From: Stentor coeruleus
Lineage: Eukaryota > Ciliophora > Heterotrichea > Heterotrichida > Stentoridae
Length of the DNA: 63,332 nucleotides
Reading direction: 5' to 3'
Assembly (NCBI GenBank): GCA_001970955.1
Contig: MPUH01000349.1
Coordinates: forward strand, 1-63,332
Below, one piece after another: positions 18,986 to 28,376 of this stretch. The notes beneath the pieces were generated by a model that saw nothing but the letters and a program-made list of their open reading frames with translations, did no database searches and was not told where the DNA came from. The position numbers and the translations under genes were made by a program. How positions within the stretch are numbered: position 1 is the stretch's first letter; the number at the start of each line of letters is the position of its first letter.

Positions 18986-21136
18986 TCACAAGTCCTCTTC
19001 CATTTGCTTATGTATTCTCTTCTTTTTCTTTGTTTTCTTCACATCAACATCTTCATATGGTTCTCCTGTCTCCAAACTTTTTCTATAAGCTGGGCACTGT
19101 CTTTTTGCAACTTCAATACTTTTTTCTGTAAAAGAACTATTTTTTCCTCTAAGTATATTCTCAATCCAATATGCTATTTGATTTTTATCAAAGGTTTTAT
19201 CACTAACTATAGTTCCCCCTGTATTTTTATCATAAACCACAAGTCCTGGAATCTTACTCTCATCAATCCCTAAAGCATCTCTAAATTCATGTTGACAAAT
19301 CCCATCAATCCAAACAAAAGATATCGAAAACCTTCTAATGCTATAAATAGTCTTAAGATATCTTATCATATTCAAATTTTCAGTAAAAGAGCTGCTTTGT
19401 GGATCAAGAAACGCAATAGCACAATAATTATTCTTTTTCTTACAAATTGAGTTAAAGTCAGTCATATCTAGTATTTCAGAAATTTCTTCAAGGTCATCAT
19501 CTGGAATATGAGGTTTTTGACCAAAATACCCTGGGACAATAGAATTGTCTATAAATCTGAATAAACTATTGCACTTGTTAATTTCTTCTTTATACTCAAC
19601 AAAATTTATTCCTACTTCTTCTGATTGAAAAGTCCCGATAATAGCAGGATATTTTTCAAGCTTTAAGTATTTACGTGCTTCTACCTCTGATGCTTCTAAA
19701 TAGGCAAATCTGACAATATCCTTAAACCCTCTTAAACTTGACATAACTTTCATAGAAAATGGAACTTCATCTTGTCCAACATAAATCAAGTAAGCTTTTT
19801 TTTCATTATTTGGCATACTTAAAATTAAGCTCGACTCAGCTTCACTGTATTTTTTTACTTCAGTTTTTATTTCTTTTAATAAGAAATCTTCAAATTCCTT
19901 AGGACCATCATAAACTACATCAAAACTCTTCCTATCTTTCTTTACAGGGAATAAACGGATATTAGGGAATTTCTTAACACCATAGCTACGACAAATCTCT
20001 ATATCTTTTTTAGTCTTGCACTTAACAGTTATATATTTTGCAGCACCTTTATAATCTTCAGTTATTTCATTCCATTCATTAGATGTTTTTTCTCTATAGA
20101 ACATAACTATAACAATTCCTTCAATGGTTCCTATTTTCTCTTGAAATTCTTCTGGTTCCATTTCTTTTACTGGGTCATCATCTCTTGGAGAGTTCCCAAT
20201 TTTTATTTCTGGCTTGGGTCTAGAGTTTTCCTCAATTTTCAAAGGCATTTTTTCATCTCGTGCGTATTTTTTTAAGAATAGTGTGATATCTTGGAACTCA
20301 TGTTTCCCTTTGTATGTTATATTTTCTTCTCCTGACACTACGATCAATGTTGGATATTCTGTGACTTCATATTTTTCGACTATTTTTTCATTTGTACTAG
20401 GGACCATTGCAAATTCTAAAGTGCCTCTGAATTTAGAAGAGAGTCCTCTAAATTTTACTGGAACTTTTTCCTTATCTGTGAACAATATTGCTTTATTCGA
20501 ATTTAATGCAAGAAAACTATCAAGTTCATCTCCTTCTATAATTTTACCNTCGAATTTAATGCAAGAAAACTATCAAGTTCATCTCCTTCTATAATTTTAC
20601 CTAAAAATGGTATATTTTCAGCAAGGAAGTCTCCGATGTCTTTCCCTGACATTTCTCCAGCATATCCTTTTTCTATTACAATTGGCTTTCCAGTGTCAGG
20701 ATTTAGTANCTAAAAATGGTATATTTTCAGCAAGGAAGTCTCCGATGTCTTTCCCTGACATTTCTCCAGCATACCCTTTTTCTATTACAATTGGCTTTCC
20801 AGTGTCAGGATTTAGTATACCTTCAGGAATGTAAATGTTTATTGCTGGGAGACTATCTAATTTATCTTCTTCACATAAATCCATATCAGATTGGCAGTCA
20901 AAAGATAAGAATTTGACATAATTCGAGAGCTTATCTGTTACATCTCTCATGACTCTTGAGAGTTCCCATGATCTAGAATTCGAACTATCGTAGATGATTG
21001 ATATATGCATATAATCTGGGTTCTCAAGTAGTTTACGCTGTTCTGTAAGAGGCATTTCTTGGATGTTTGGATCGCTTTCGAATACTCCATAAACTAAAGC
21101 TAAAATTGCACAAATAAAAAATAGCTTACGTGTCAT
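18986..21136 (-). CDS. ER lumenal protein with redox-inactive thioredoxin-like domains (interrupted by assembly duplications)
   Basis: The protein starts MTRKLFFICAILALVYGVF, a clear signal peptide. Downstream are several segments of thioredoxin-fold character (YEVTEYPTLIVVSGEENITY, YGVKKFPNIRLFP and LGIDESKIPGLVVYDKNTGG carry the cis-Pro strand), as in protein disulfide isomerases. No CxxC active site is present in any of them. The C-terminus is Lys-rich and ends MEEDL before a TGA stop; EEDL resembles a KDEL-type ER-retrieval signal. The frame is broken only by two N-flanked duplications. Removing one copy of each (53 and 109 nt) leaves 1989 nt, 663 codons with a single final stop. A chaperone-like or scaffold role in the ER is inferred. 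Confidence 0.85.
20497..20601. repeat. Contig-overlap duplication at N 20549
   Basis: The 52 bp at 20497-20548 recur at 20550-20601 across one N, inside the ER-protein gene. Removing one copy plus the N (53 nt) is needed to restore the frame. Confidence 0.93.
20601..20817. repeat. Contig-overlap duplication at N 20709
   Basis: The 108 bp at 20601-20708 recur at 20710-20817 across one N, with one mismatch: T at 20665 against C at 20774. The change is synonymous (Gly GGA/GGG on the minus strand). Confidence 0.93.
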
Positions 21137-21452
21137 TTTTATATGCGTAAATAGAATTCTAGATATAATATGTAAGAATAAGTATTGATATAGCTTTTTT
21201 TTATTAGAAATAAATCAATATAGGAGATATTCAATGAAAAAAATCTTTAAAATATTTAACTGTGATTCTAGTTTAAATAATTTATTAGCTAATTATTATG
21301 AAGAAATGCATGCTTATTAAATATGGTTCTGATAATAAAAATATGTTTTATTCAAAATAATATAGTAAAGATTATGTTTCTTGTAAATAAAGAAATCAAA
21401 GTAGATTTATAGTATAAATAAAATGGACTTATGCTAATTTTGAATATAATTT
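21137..21452. other. Divergent promoter region
   Basis: 316 bp between the start of the ER-protein gene (minus) and a WD-repeat gene (plus). It is AT-rich with no frame or repeat, and should serve both promoters. Confidence 0.4.
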
Positions 21453-23096
21453 ATGCTTTATTATTCTTTTCAAAATGAGAATGTATGGGCCAAACCATTT
21501 AACACTAAAGAAGACAAAGATCTAGTCCTTTTAATAGGTCTGCAAGGTTCATATGGAGCAGAATTATCAATTAACAGCAAACTTAAAGTTTTAAACTCTT
21601 ATGGTATCATTCTAGTACCAGCCCCTTTAGATATGCACAAGGCAAAAGTATTAGAAAACTCAATTATTCTTTGTAATGATCAGAATTCACTACGCATTAT
21701 TTCTTCTAAGACTGCTGAAGGAAATATATTAGAAATACACGATGAATCACTAGAATCAATTGGCATATCAAATTCTGGATATTTTCCAAGATATTCAAAA
21801 GAAAATTATCATTTGGAAACAGTTTTTATATCAAAAACTGCTAGAAAAATAGTATTAATTGATAATTCAGCAAAGCGTCCTTCTTCTGTAATCATAAGAG
21901 ACTTGAAAGAAAAAAGTGAGATGTCTTTTGCAATTGAAAATCCAAATAGAGATATGAATCAAAATAATGAGATACTTTGTGAATTTAAAAGTAAAAAATC
22001 GGCATTTTTTACTTGCGCAATTCTAAGTAGTGATGAAAATTTCATGTTTTGTGCATTAAATATATGCAGAATATACAAAGTTAGTCTAAAATCACATAAG
22101 AAAGATATGAATTTTGCTGAGGGGCATAATGATATAATAAGCATTTTAAATGCAAGTGATGATAATAATTATCTTATATCAAGCTCATATGATCTTACTA
22201 TTATTGTATGGGACTTTGAGCAGTTAATTAAAAAATTCACATTAACAGGACACCAAGGTATTATTAATGATGTTGTTATTGGAAAAAAGAATAAAGAATT
22301 GTATTGTGGAAGTTGTGATAGAAAATTGTGGGGATGGAATATTGAAAGTGGAAATTCTGTTTTTAACTTAAGGGGGAATTGCTTGGCTATAACTTGTCTT
22401 GATTTATCTGAAAATGAAATGATGTTAGCATCTGGAACTTGTGATTTTTCTGTAGAAATATGGAATTTAGTGACACATGAAATTATTACAACTTTTGTTG
22501 GGCATTCCTTTCCAATAAAAACATGCAAATTTTTTAACTTTGATCAGCATCTTTTCACATCATCTTCTGATAACTTTCTCCTTATATGGAGTCTTAAAAC
22601 CTTTTCTATTATATACAAAATATTATCAACAGCATATACTGTATCTAAAATATTAGAAGATCCTAATCAAAGATATTTAGGAGTGATATATACTTCTGGT
22701 AATACTCATTTTTGGGACAAACTGAATAAGAATTTATATGAAATTTCAGATAATTATGTAAATGATAAAAATTTACAAGGTTTCTTGATTAACAACTTCT
22801 ACATTTGTGCTTTAGATAATAATCGTATTAAAGTTATTGATTTTGTTAATAATAAATCAATAATGATCATTCGGTTTAATAAACGAGTTACATTGATGCA
22901 ACTCATAAGAAGGGAAGAATATTCATTATTCATGTGTAGAAATAGAATATACTACACAATCAAAATAGATGCACTTACATACAAATATAAAGAAAATTTG
23001 CAATTAGAACAAGATGTAGATTCATTACCATTTAGTAAGTTTACAAATAAGTTTCGGTTGCTCTGCTTATTTAAAAAAAGAATACATTTAAGATAG
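21453..23096 (+). CDS. WD40-repeat protein
   Basis: The 547-residue single-exon protein has at least four well-formed WD repeats in its middle. Examples are SSYDLTIIVWDFEQLIKKFT, LTGHQGIINDVVIG...CGSCDRKLWGWNIESG, ASGTCDFSVEIWNLVTHEII and VGHSFPIKTCKFF...SSSDNFLLIWSLKT. Weaker blades on both sides suggest a propeller-only protein. WD proteins of this form serve as interaction platforms; the partner cannot be read from the sequence. It converges on another WD-repeat gene, 127 bp apart. Confidence 0.85.
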   Translation: MLYYSFQNENVWAKPFNTKEDKDLVLLIGLQGSYGAELSINSKLKVLNSYGIILVPAPLDMHKAKVLENSIILCNDQNSLRIISSKTAEGNILEIHDESLESIGISNSGYFPRYSKENYHLETVFISKTARKIVLIDNSAKRPSSVIIRDLKEKSEMSFAIENPNRDMNQNNEILCEFKSKKSAFFTCAILSSDENFMFCALNICRIYKVSLKSHKKDMNFAEGHNDIISILNASDDNNYLISSSYDLTIIVWDFEQLIKKFTLTGHQGIINDVVIGKKNKELYCGSCDRKLWGWNIESGNSVFNLRGNCLAITCLDLSENEMMLASGTCDFSVEIWNLVTHEIITTFVGHSFPIKTCKFFNFDQHLFTSSSDNFLLIWSLKTFSIIYKILSTAYTVSKILEDPNQRYLGVIYTSGNTHFWDKLNKNLYEISDNYVNDKNLQGFLINNFYICALDNNRIKVIDFVNNKSIMIIRFNKRVTLMQLIRREEYSLFMCRNRIYYTIKIDALTYKYKENLQLEQDVDSLPFSKFTNKFRLLCLFKKRIHLR

Positions 23097-23223
23097 CTTA
23101 ACTAAATTCATTACCTTATTTTGAATAAATAACATAAAAAACTATTCCCAAAAATTCAACTTATAATTTTATAAAGTCTTCCTAAGTAAACTATATTATT
23201 TATCCTTACTTTATCTAATATTA

Positions 23224-24876
23224 TTAATGCAATTTCAAGAAAACATAGCATTTAATACAATCAGCACATGCTACAACAATATTTTTTCTAAACACTATCG
23301 AACTAATTCTCGCACTTTCTAGCATAGGAGACTTCGTATTAATTAGCAAATCTACTTTTTTATGCTGAATATTAAAAACCCCAAGAGAATTTTCACTAAC
23401 AAAAAACAAGCATTCATAGTCGTGAGAAAATGAGAAATTCACTAAACTTTGTCCAAAAATCTCACTAATGACCTGTTTACGGGCAATATTCCATATATAA
23501 ATTTTATTCTCTTCAGTGCAAAACACTAGTATTTTAGATTTTTCTTCAATTCCTATGAATTTAACATTTTTTGCAAGGTCTTTAATCTCATATTCAAGCC
23601 TGCACTCATCCAAATTCCACAACTGAATTTTTTTATCATAACTTGTTGATACTAAATACTTTAAATTTTCTCCAATACAAACCCTATAAATGCTTCCATT
23701 ATTAGTTACCATTTCGTTTGTGACTGTTTTATGTCCAAAGTCCCATAGTTTAGCTGAATTTTCACTGCAAGTTATCATTTTATTGCTAACCCTATCAAAT
23801 TTTAATAAGGTGCTTAGCGATTGTCCAACTGTTATAACTGAAATAATCTCTGAGTTTATAAGATTTATTATAGATATATAACATTCTCTACTTGAAAAAA
23901 CAAAAAACCTGTCATTTTTTGAAATCGCCGCAGCTTCGATTTGATTTTTTGTTTCGAGGATTTTGTTTTGGTAAGGATTTTTACCAACCATCAAAGACAT
24001 CAACGCAAATTTCCCCCAAAATAATATTTTCTTTGAATCAGAAGTTAATATAAAATTCACTATAGTCTGTTTTTTATCATAAGTACTCAGAATTTCTTTT
24101 TTTTCACGTACATCGTAAATTCTTAAATTCCCTTCTTTATCTAAAGATATTATCTGTGCACAATTATTCGTAATTTCAACTTTAATTACTGTTGAATTGA
24201 ACCCTGCAAATTGACTGATTTCTGAAAAATGCATCAACTCATAGATTTTCAATGAGTTTCTTCCTGCTAAAACACATAGTTTTTCATCAACAGAAATCGT
24301 AAACAATCCAACATCATCTTTTCCTCTATATTGATATAACAAATTTCTTGTATTAAATTCCCATATCTGAAAAACCTTGCTAGGACAAAGTACAAAAAGT
24401 TTTTTTTCATCAGTACTGAATGATATATAATCAATATCTGTAGCATATATATCTAATGGTGTTTCTAATATTCTTTCTTTAACATTCCAGATATTTACAA
24501 CTCTCCTTCCTGATGATTGTTGTGAATAAACTATATATCTAAGAGAATTTACTACCGCTATAGCTCTAATAAAATAAGGATCTTCTAAATATGCTATTTG
24601 TTGAAACTCTGGTAAAGTCCAGATTCTTATAGATTTAGAACATTTTGTTACAAGGATGTTGTTGACTTCTGAAATAAACACGAATGTTATTGGAAACTGA
24701 TGGCTTTCTATAAAAATTCTGTAGTCTCGGGCAAGAATGTATATACTTTCTTCAACAGAATTCGCAGTTTTTAGTGCTGAATCTTTTGATTTTATTTTTT
24801 CCTCTGTTTCTGGGATGTGCACACATAATGTTTTGTTTGTGTAGCAAAGTTTCAGCTGGGTGTAAAAGTTTGCCAT
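23224..24876 (-). CDS. WD40-like repeat protein
   Basis: The first ATG in frame is at 24876 (MANFYTQLKLCYTNKTLC); the frame is open a little upstream but has no ATG there. The 550-residue protein consists of WD-like blades, for example VTKCSKSIRIWTLPEFQQIA, SGRRVVNIWNVKERI, SLDKEGNLRIYDVREKK, STSYDKKIQLWNLDECRLEY and CTEENKIYIWNIARKQVI. This suggests one or two beta-propellers. It converges with the WD gene at 21453-23096. The two are similar in size and type but too divergent to call a recent duplication by eye. Confidence 0.85.
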   Translation of the reverse strand: MANFYTQLKLCYTNKTLCVHIPETEEKIKSKDSALKTANSVEESIYILARDYRIFIESHQFPITFVFISEVNNILVTKCSKSIRIWTLPEFQQIAYLEDPYFIRAIAVVNSLRYIVYSQQSSGRRVVNIWNVKERILETPLDIYATDIDYISFSTDEKKLFVLCPSKVFQIWEFNTRNLLYQYRGKDDVGLFTISVDEKLCVLAGRNSLKIYELMHFSEISQFAGFNSTVIKVEITNNCAQIISLDKEGNLRIYDVREKKEILSTYDKKQTIVNFILTSDSKKILFWGKFALMSLMVGKNPYQNKILETKNQIEAAAISKNDRFFVFSSRECYISIINLINSEIISVITVGQSLSTLLKFDRVSNKMITCSENSAKLWDFGHKTVTNEMVTNNGSIYRVCIGENLKYLVSTSYDKKIQLWNLDECRLEYEIKDLAKNVKFIGIEEKSKILVFCTEENKIYIWNIARKQVISEIFGQSLVNFSFSHDYECLFFVSENSLGVFNIQHKKVDLLINTKSPMLESARISSIVFRKNIVVACADCIKCYVFLKLH

Positions 24877-25009
24877 AAAAATATAATATAGTTGAGGGTA
24901 TAAATTATTGTTGTTCAAAAATACTTAAAGTTGTTTATGTTAAAATATAAATATAATAAACTTCAAGAACACACTCAAAACCTAAAAGCTCGTTTGGTAT
25001 TTGTCTAAA

Positions 25010-25563
25010 TTACCAGAAGTCCTTAGAACTTGACATAAAAGAGGAAAGTGAGTTTGAAGAAGTTCATGTGGTTGTCAAGAAAAAAAGAGCTGAGCCACCA
25101 CCTTTAGACCCTCAGGTCGAAGATACTAAAAGGTTTCTTCATGTGCTTTTCAAAACCCTAAGCTTATTTGGCCTTTCGAAGAGCCTGTAGATCCTATTTT
25201 GTTAAATATACCCTCAGATTGTCAAAAACCCTATGGATATTAAATCTGTAAAGAAAAGATTGCACGGAAGGTTCTTACAATGGGCAAATTGAGCAGTTTG
25301 TTCATGATATTCGTAGGGTGTTTATGAATGCTACTATGTATAATGATTTTTTCATCAAATACATAAACTGGTTATTCAGTGTTTTAATATTTTGAAAAAA
25401 AATAGATAAGTCTAAGCTTATTACCCCACCTTTTCCTTTAGGGCTTGGGAGAAGTAATAGGTGGAAAGCTGAAGTTGCATGGAGAAGAACGGAGATTGTC
25501 TGTTGGAAAGCGTCTGGAAATCAGAAGTATAGGAGATTAGCTAGGAATCCTTTTAAAAATTAA
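25010..25563 (+). pseudogene. Decayed bromodomain gene
   Basis: Read in three shifting frames, this stretch gives the landmarks of a bromodomain: NPKLIWPFEEPVDPILLNIP (about 25155-25215), then VKNPMDIKSVKKRL (about 25226-25267), then GQIEQFVHDIRRVFMNATMY (about 25279-25340). These match the WPF motif, the VKNPMD ZA-loop and the helix with the acetyl-lysine-binding Asn (MNATMYN). There are frameshifts between the blocks, an apparent deletion of the residues normally following NIPD, and no plausible start. Upstream is an acidic/basic segment (EESEFEEVHVVVKKKRAEPP). The last open stretch ends ARNPFKN before TAA. No 15-nt intron repairs the frames, so it is read as a pseudogene. Confidence 0.65.
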
Positions 25564-25719
25564 GTTTTGGTTGGCTTTGATCTTGGTGGAAGTTTTGTGT
25601 AAGGATTTTGATAGGATTTTATGTTTTAAGGTATGATTTTATTTAAGATTATGCAATTAAAGTTTGGACTGTAAGATATTATTAGTTTTTATGATTAAAG
25701 ATACTAGTTGTATTTATGA

Positions 25720-26460
25720 TTATCTATAAAAAAAAGGATTTCTGAAGCATTTTGGCCAATCCATAGATTGCTGTGTCGAGAACGGCATTGAGGACTCGTG
25801 ATTATTACTGCCTTCTTCTTGAGCTAATTTAAATCCTTGATGGAATTCTTCAATTGGCTTTTCCCAATTATCAAAATTGTTTAAGAATTCCGCTGCACTA
25901 AAATAAAGTCTTCCACTTTTATTCGGTATCAGTATATTCTCAAAGCGAGCTCCGTCTTCAGAATTTATCTTTTCTTCAAACTGCATTACAATTGAATTTA
26001 CTGGCGAATAAGTTTTAACATTTTCATTCTTTCCAATTCTTTTATACAAATGGAAGGACTCATGGATCAAAGTCAACAGACGTAAAGAGAGAGCAAAATC
26101 ATCATTATAAAGATAAGCTAGATTAATAAATATGTATCCATCATCAGAAAAACCATGGGTATAGTTTAATAAATATGCATAAAAGGTTTTGCCGCTTGAG
26201 ACTACCCATTCGAAACCTTTATAAATCATTTTCAAACCTTCATCACGTGAACTAAAGGGTGCTTTATAAAACTTTTGTTTTCCATCAGTTTTAGTTCCAA
26301 TTAGTTGATTGTCCTTGATTAATGTATCATCAATAAAAAAATCAATTGCCTGCTTCATAGTTGTAGAATGAATAACAGATAAAAATAAACAAAAGTCATC
26401 AGGGTCAGTTAAAGTAGGAGGTTTTTTTTTAATTGACTTTACCATAGAGGTGCAAGGCAT
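25720..26460 (-). CDS. HExxH-motif protein, putative zinc metallopeptidase
   Basis: A 246-residue protein with the helix LLTLIHESFHLYKRI, giving H133-E134-x2-H137 as in zincin metallopeptidases. About 30 residues later, NSEDGARFE offers Glu residues (E168, E174) in a position suited to a third zinc ligand, as in gluzincins. There is no signal peptide, so a cytosolic enzyme is implied. Two Met codons near the start (M1 and M6) are possible. It begins only 14 bp after the stop of the next upstream gene on the same strand, in another frame, and no 15-nt intron joins them. Family and substrate are not recognised. Confidence 0.65.
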   Translation of the reverse strand: MPCTSMVKSIKKKPPTLTDPDDFCLFLSVIHSTTMKQAIDFFIDDTLIKDNQLIGTKTDGKQKFYKAPFSSRDEGLKMIYKGFEWVVSSGKTFYAYLLNYTHGFSDDGYIFINLAYLYNDDFALSLRLLTLIHESFHLYKRIGKNENVKTYSPVNSIVMQFEEKINSEDGARFENILIPNKSGRLYFSAAEFLNNFDNWEKPIEEFHQGFKLAQEEGSNNHESSMPFSTQQSMDWPKCFRNPFFYR

Positions 26461-26474
26461 ATTATTTATACAAT

Positions 26475-27269
26475 TTAAATCTTTAAAAGCCAGTTCCTGA
26501 TTAGAATTTTAATGGAAGGATCATTGTTTATCATAAATAGTTCATCTATATCAATAAGTTTAACTATATAGTTGATGATATTATGAATCTTCAAAGTTGA
26601 ATCTGTAGGAATATTTATAAGTGCTTTACTATAATCATTTAAACATGCATATGCCAATGATATTGCAAAGTTATCTTCAAATACTAGTCTGAAATGCGTT
26701 TCTAAAATATAATCTTGATTGCTTTGAGTCAAATATTTGCATATTTCTAAAGCAGATTTAGAATAACTTGATAATAATTCATTTTTCTCTTCTACTGATA
26801 TCACTTTTGTCAAAAAATCATTTAAAGTTTTTCCTACAAAAATAAAATACTCTTTGATGATTATTTTTGATAATCTAGCAGCTTCAATCATTTCAAGCAT
26901 TTTTTCAATTAATTCTTGCAAATTGTCTTTTTGCTCAAAATTGCTCATCCATCTTTTGATGAAAAATTCAGAAAATGTATAAGGATATTCATGAACAAGA
27001 ATACCGAAAGTTTCTAATATTTTTGAACCAATTTCAAATAGTTGATTTTCAGTGACAGAATGATCTAAGGGAAAAGAAACTGATTTGAATGCTTGAATGA
27101 TAGTTTCTTTAGGGTATACTAAAGATTCAATTCCTATAAGCTTCTTGATTTTCTCAGATTTTTCTATAGCATCATCTATTTTCAGCTGGTCTACTTCTGT
27201 TTTTTCGTACTCTAGTTCAATACTTTCTTGAATCTGGTTAATAAGGTTTTCTTTTTGATTGTCAGACAT
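26475..27269 (-). CDS. Hypothetical helical protein
   Basis: A 264-residue, almost wholly helical acidic protein beginning MSDNQKENLINQIQESIE, with no recognised motif, signal peptide or membrane span. Its stop lies 14 bp before the HExxH gene. That is unusually tight for this window, so the two may be one transcription unit or a single gene in which an error separates the parts. The start codon lies within a 76-bp exact tandem duplication (27246-27397); the upstream copy's ATG runs quickly into a stop. Confidence 0.65.
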   Translation of the reverse strand: MSDNQKENLINQIQESIELEYEKTEVDQLKIDDAIEKSEKIKKLIGIESLVYPKETIIQAFKSVSFPLDHSVTENQLFEIGSKILETFGILVHEYPYTFSEFFIKRWMSNFEQKDNLQELIEKMLEMIEAARLSKIIIKEYFIFVGKTLNDFLTKVISVEEKNELLSSYSKSALEICKYLTQSNQDYILETHFRLVFEDNFAISLAYACLNDYSKALINIPTDSTLKIHNIINYIVKLIDIDELFMINNDPSIKILIRNWLLKI

Positions 27270-27397
27270 TTATTTTTAGTTTTACATTTAGCCCCCCCAT
27301 ATTCAATAAATTCAATATTAAGTTTTCTTTTTGATTGTCAGACATTTATTTTTAGTTTTACATTTAGCCCCCCCATATTCAATAAATTCAATATTAA
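27246..27397. repeat. 76-bp exact tandem duplication over a start codon
   Basis: 27246-27321 is repeated directly and without spacer at 27322-27397. The unit contains the start of the helical-protein gene (ATG at 27269) and a run of seven C. No N is present. It may be a real tandem duplication or an assembly overlap left unmerged. Confidence 0.92.
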
Positions 27398-27844
27398 ATT
27401 CTCTCATTAAAATATTTATTGTTGCTTTCTATAGTTTTCAAAAACTTTTACTTGGCTTTCTAACTCTTCATCATATTCAAAGATTTTTTCCTATACAGCG
27501 ATAGAATGATTAGAGCTTCACGCTCAGTAAAATATGGCTTAGCAATTTTTGCCTTTTTATATAACTATATGAAAAACAAATGATAATTGATTATAAAAAA
27601 TCATTGCCTTCTGGTTCTTATAAAATCTTCATAGGTTGCATTATTTTTGTATAAAAAAGTTTAGCAAGATTAAAAGTTTTGGTCACTATCTTTTCAGTCT
27701 TCAATCCCTTGCTCCATTCCAAATTACTCTTCATGCCTCTATTCATTTATATTCTTCAAACGAGCATGTAGCCCCATCAAAACTAAATTATATTATATAA
27801 GCCTTCTAGTAAATATTCTAAAGCATATCCGTTTACATAATTAA
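27398..27844. other. Intergenic region
   Basis: 447 bp, AT-rich, between the helical-protein promoter and the broken Cys-rich gene. No frame, RNA gene or repeat is seen. Confidence 0.4.
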
Positions 27845-28333
27845 ATGGAAAAGTTCCGGTTCATAATACTGATCGCTAGTGTTTTAGCTATTAACGAAGA
27901 CAAAATCGAGTCCAAGCAATTAGAAATCGACTCTCCGGTAAAAGTCGGCTTGTTGTCCTTGTAGGGAATAATCCATGTGAAGATGTCCAAAGATGGAAGA
28001 TAAAAAATATTGGACTGAATTTAGAAGCCAATTGTATGAATGCTGACTGTATTGCCTATAAGCAAAGAATATCTTTAAGCTTAGGGACCTTTTGACATTG
28101 TAAGTGAAATGTCAAGTGAATTTTATTGCTACTGCATATGCTGTGATTCCCTTCTCAGCAAAGTTATCAAATTCGGCTACTGTCATTGTGAAGTTCGCTA
28201 TGATGAAATCCAGACTAATAGGAATTCCTTAGAGTCAGTGAAAAAAACGAAAGACTACATCGAAGGTATTCTTCCTCCAACTTTTAAGTCTTTCCTAGTA
28301 GCATTATCCCTTTATTTAATCCCTGATTACTAA
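27845..28333 (+). pseudogene. Frameshifted Cys-rich gene
   Basis: An ATG at 27845 opens a signal-peptide-like stretch (MEKFRFIILIASVLAINEDK) that hits TAG after about 39 codons. Another frame continues with VLVGNNPCEDVQRWKIKN, LEANCMNADCIAYKQRIS and LGTF before a stop. A third frame picks up DIVSEMSSEFYCYCICCDSL and KVIKFGYCHCEVRYDEIQ and ends at 28333. The paired Cys motifs and the run NADCIAYKQRISLSLGTFD resemble a C-terminal zinc-ribbon-like module I associate with large ciliate ubiquitin-domain proteins (from memory, weak). The frames cannot be joined by 15-16 nt introns, so the gene is probably broken by two indels. Confidence 0.5.
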
Positions 28334-28376
28334 AATTCCTTTTTTTTTATAGTTTGTACATAAATACTACTTTCAA

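Noticed and set aside
26458..26480. A short intron joining the helical protein to the HExxH protein
   Set aside because: No 15- or 16-nt GT...AG segment lies at the junction, and the frames differ.
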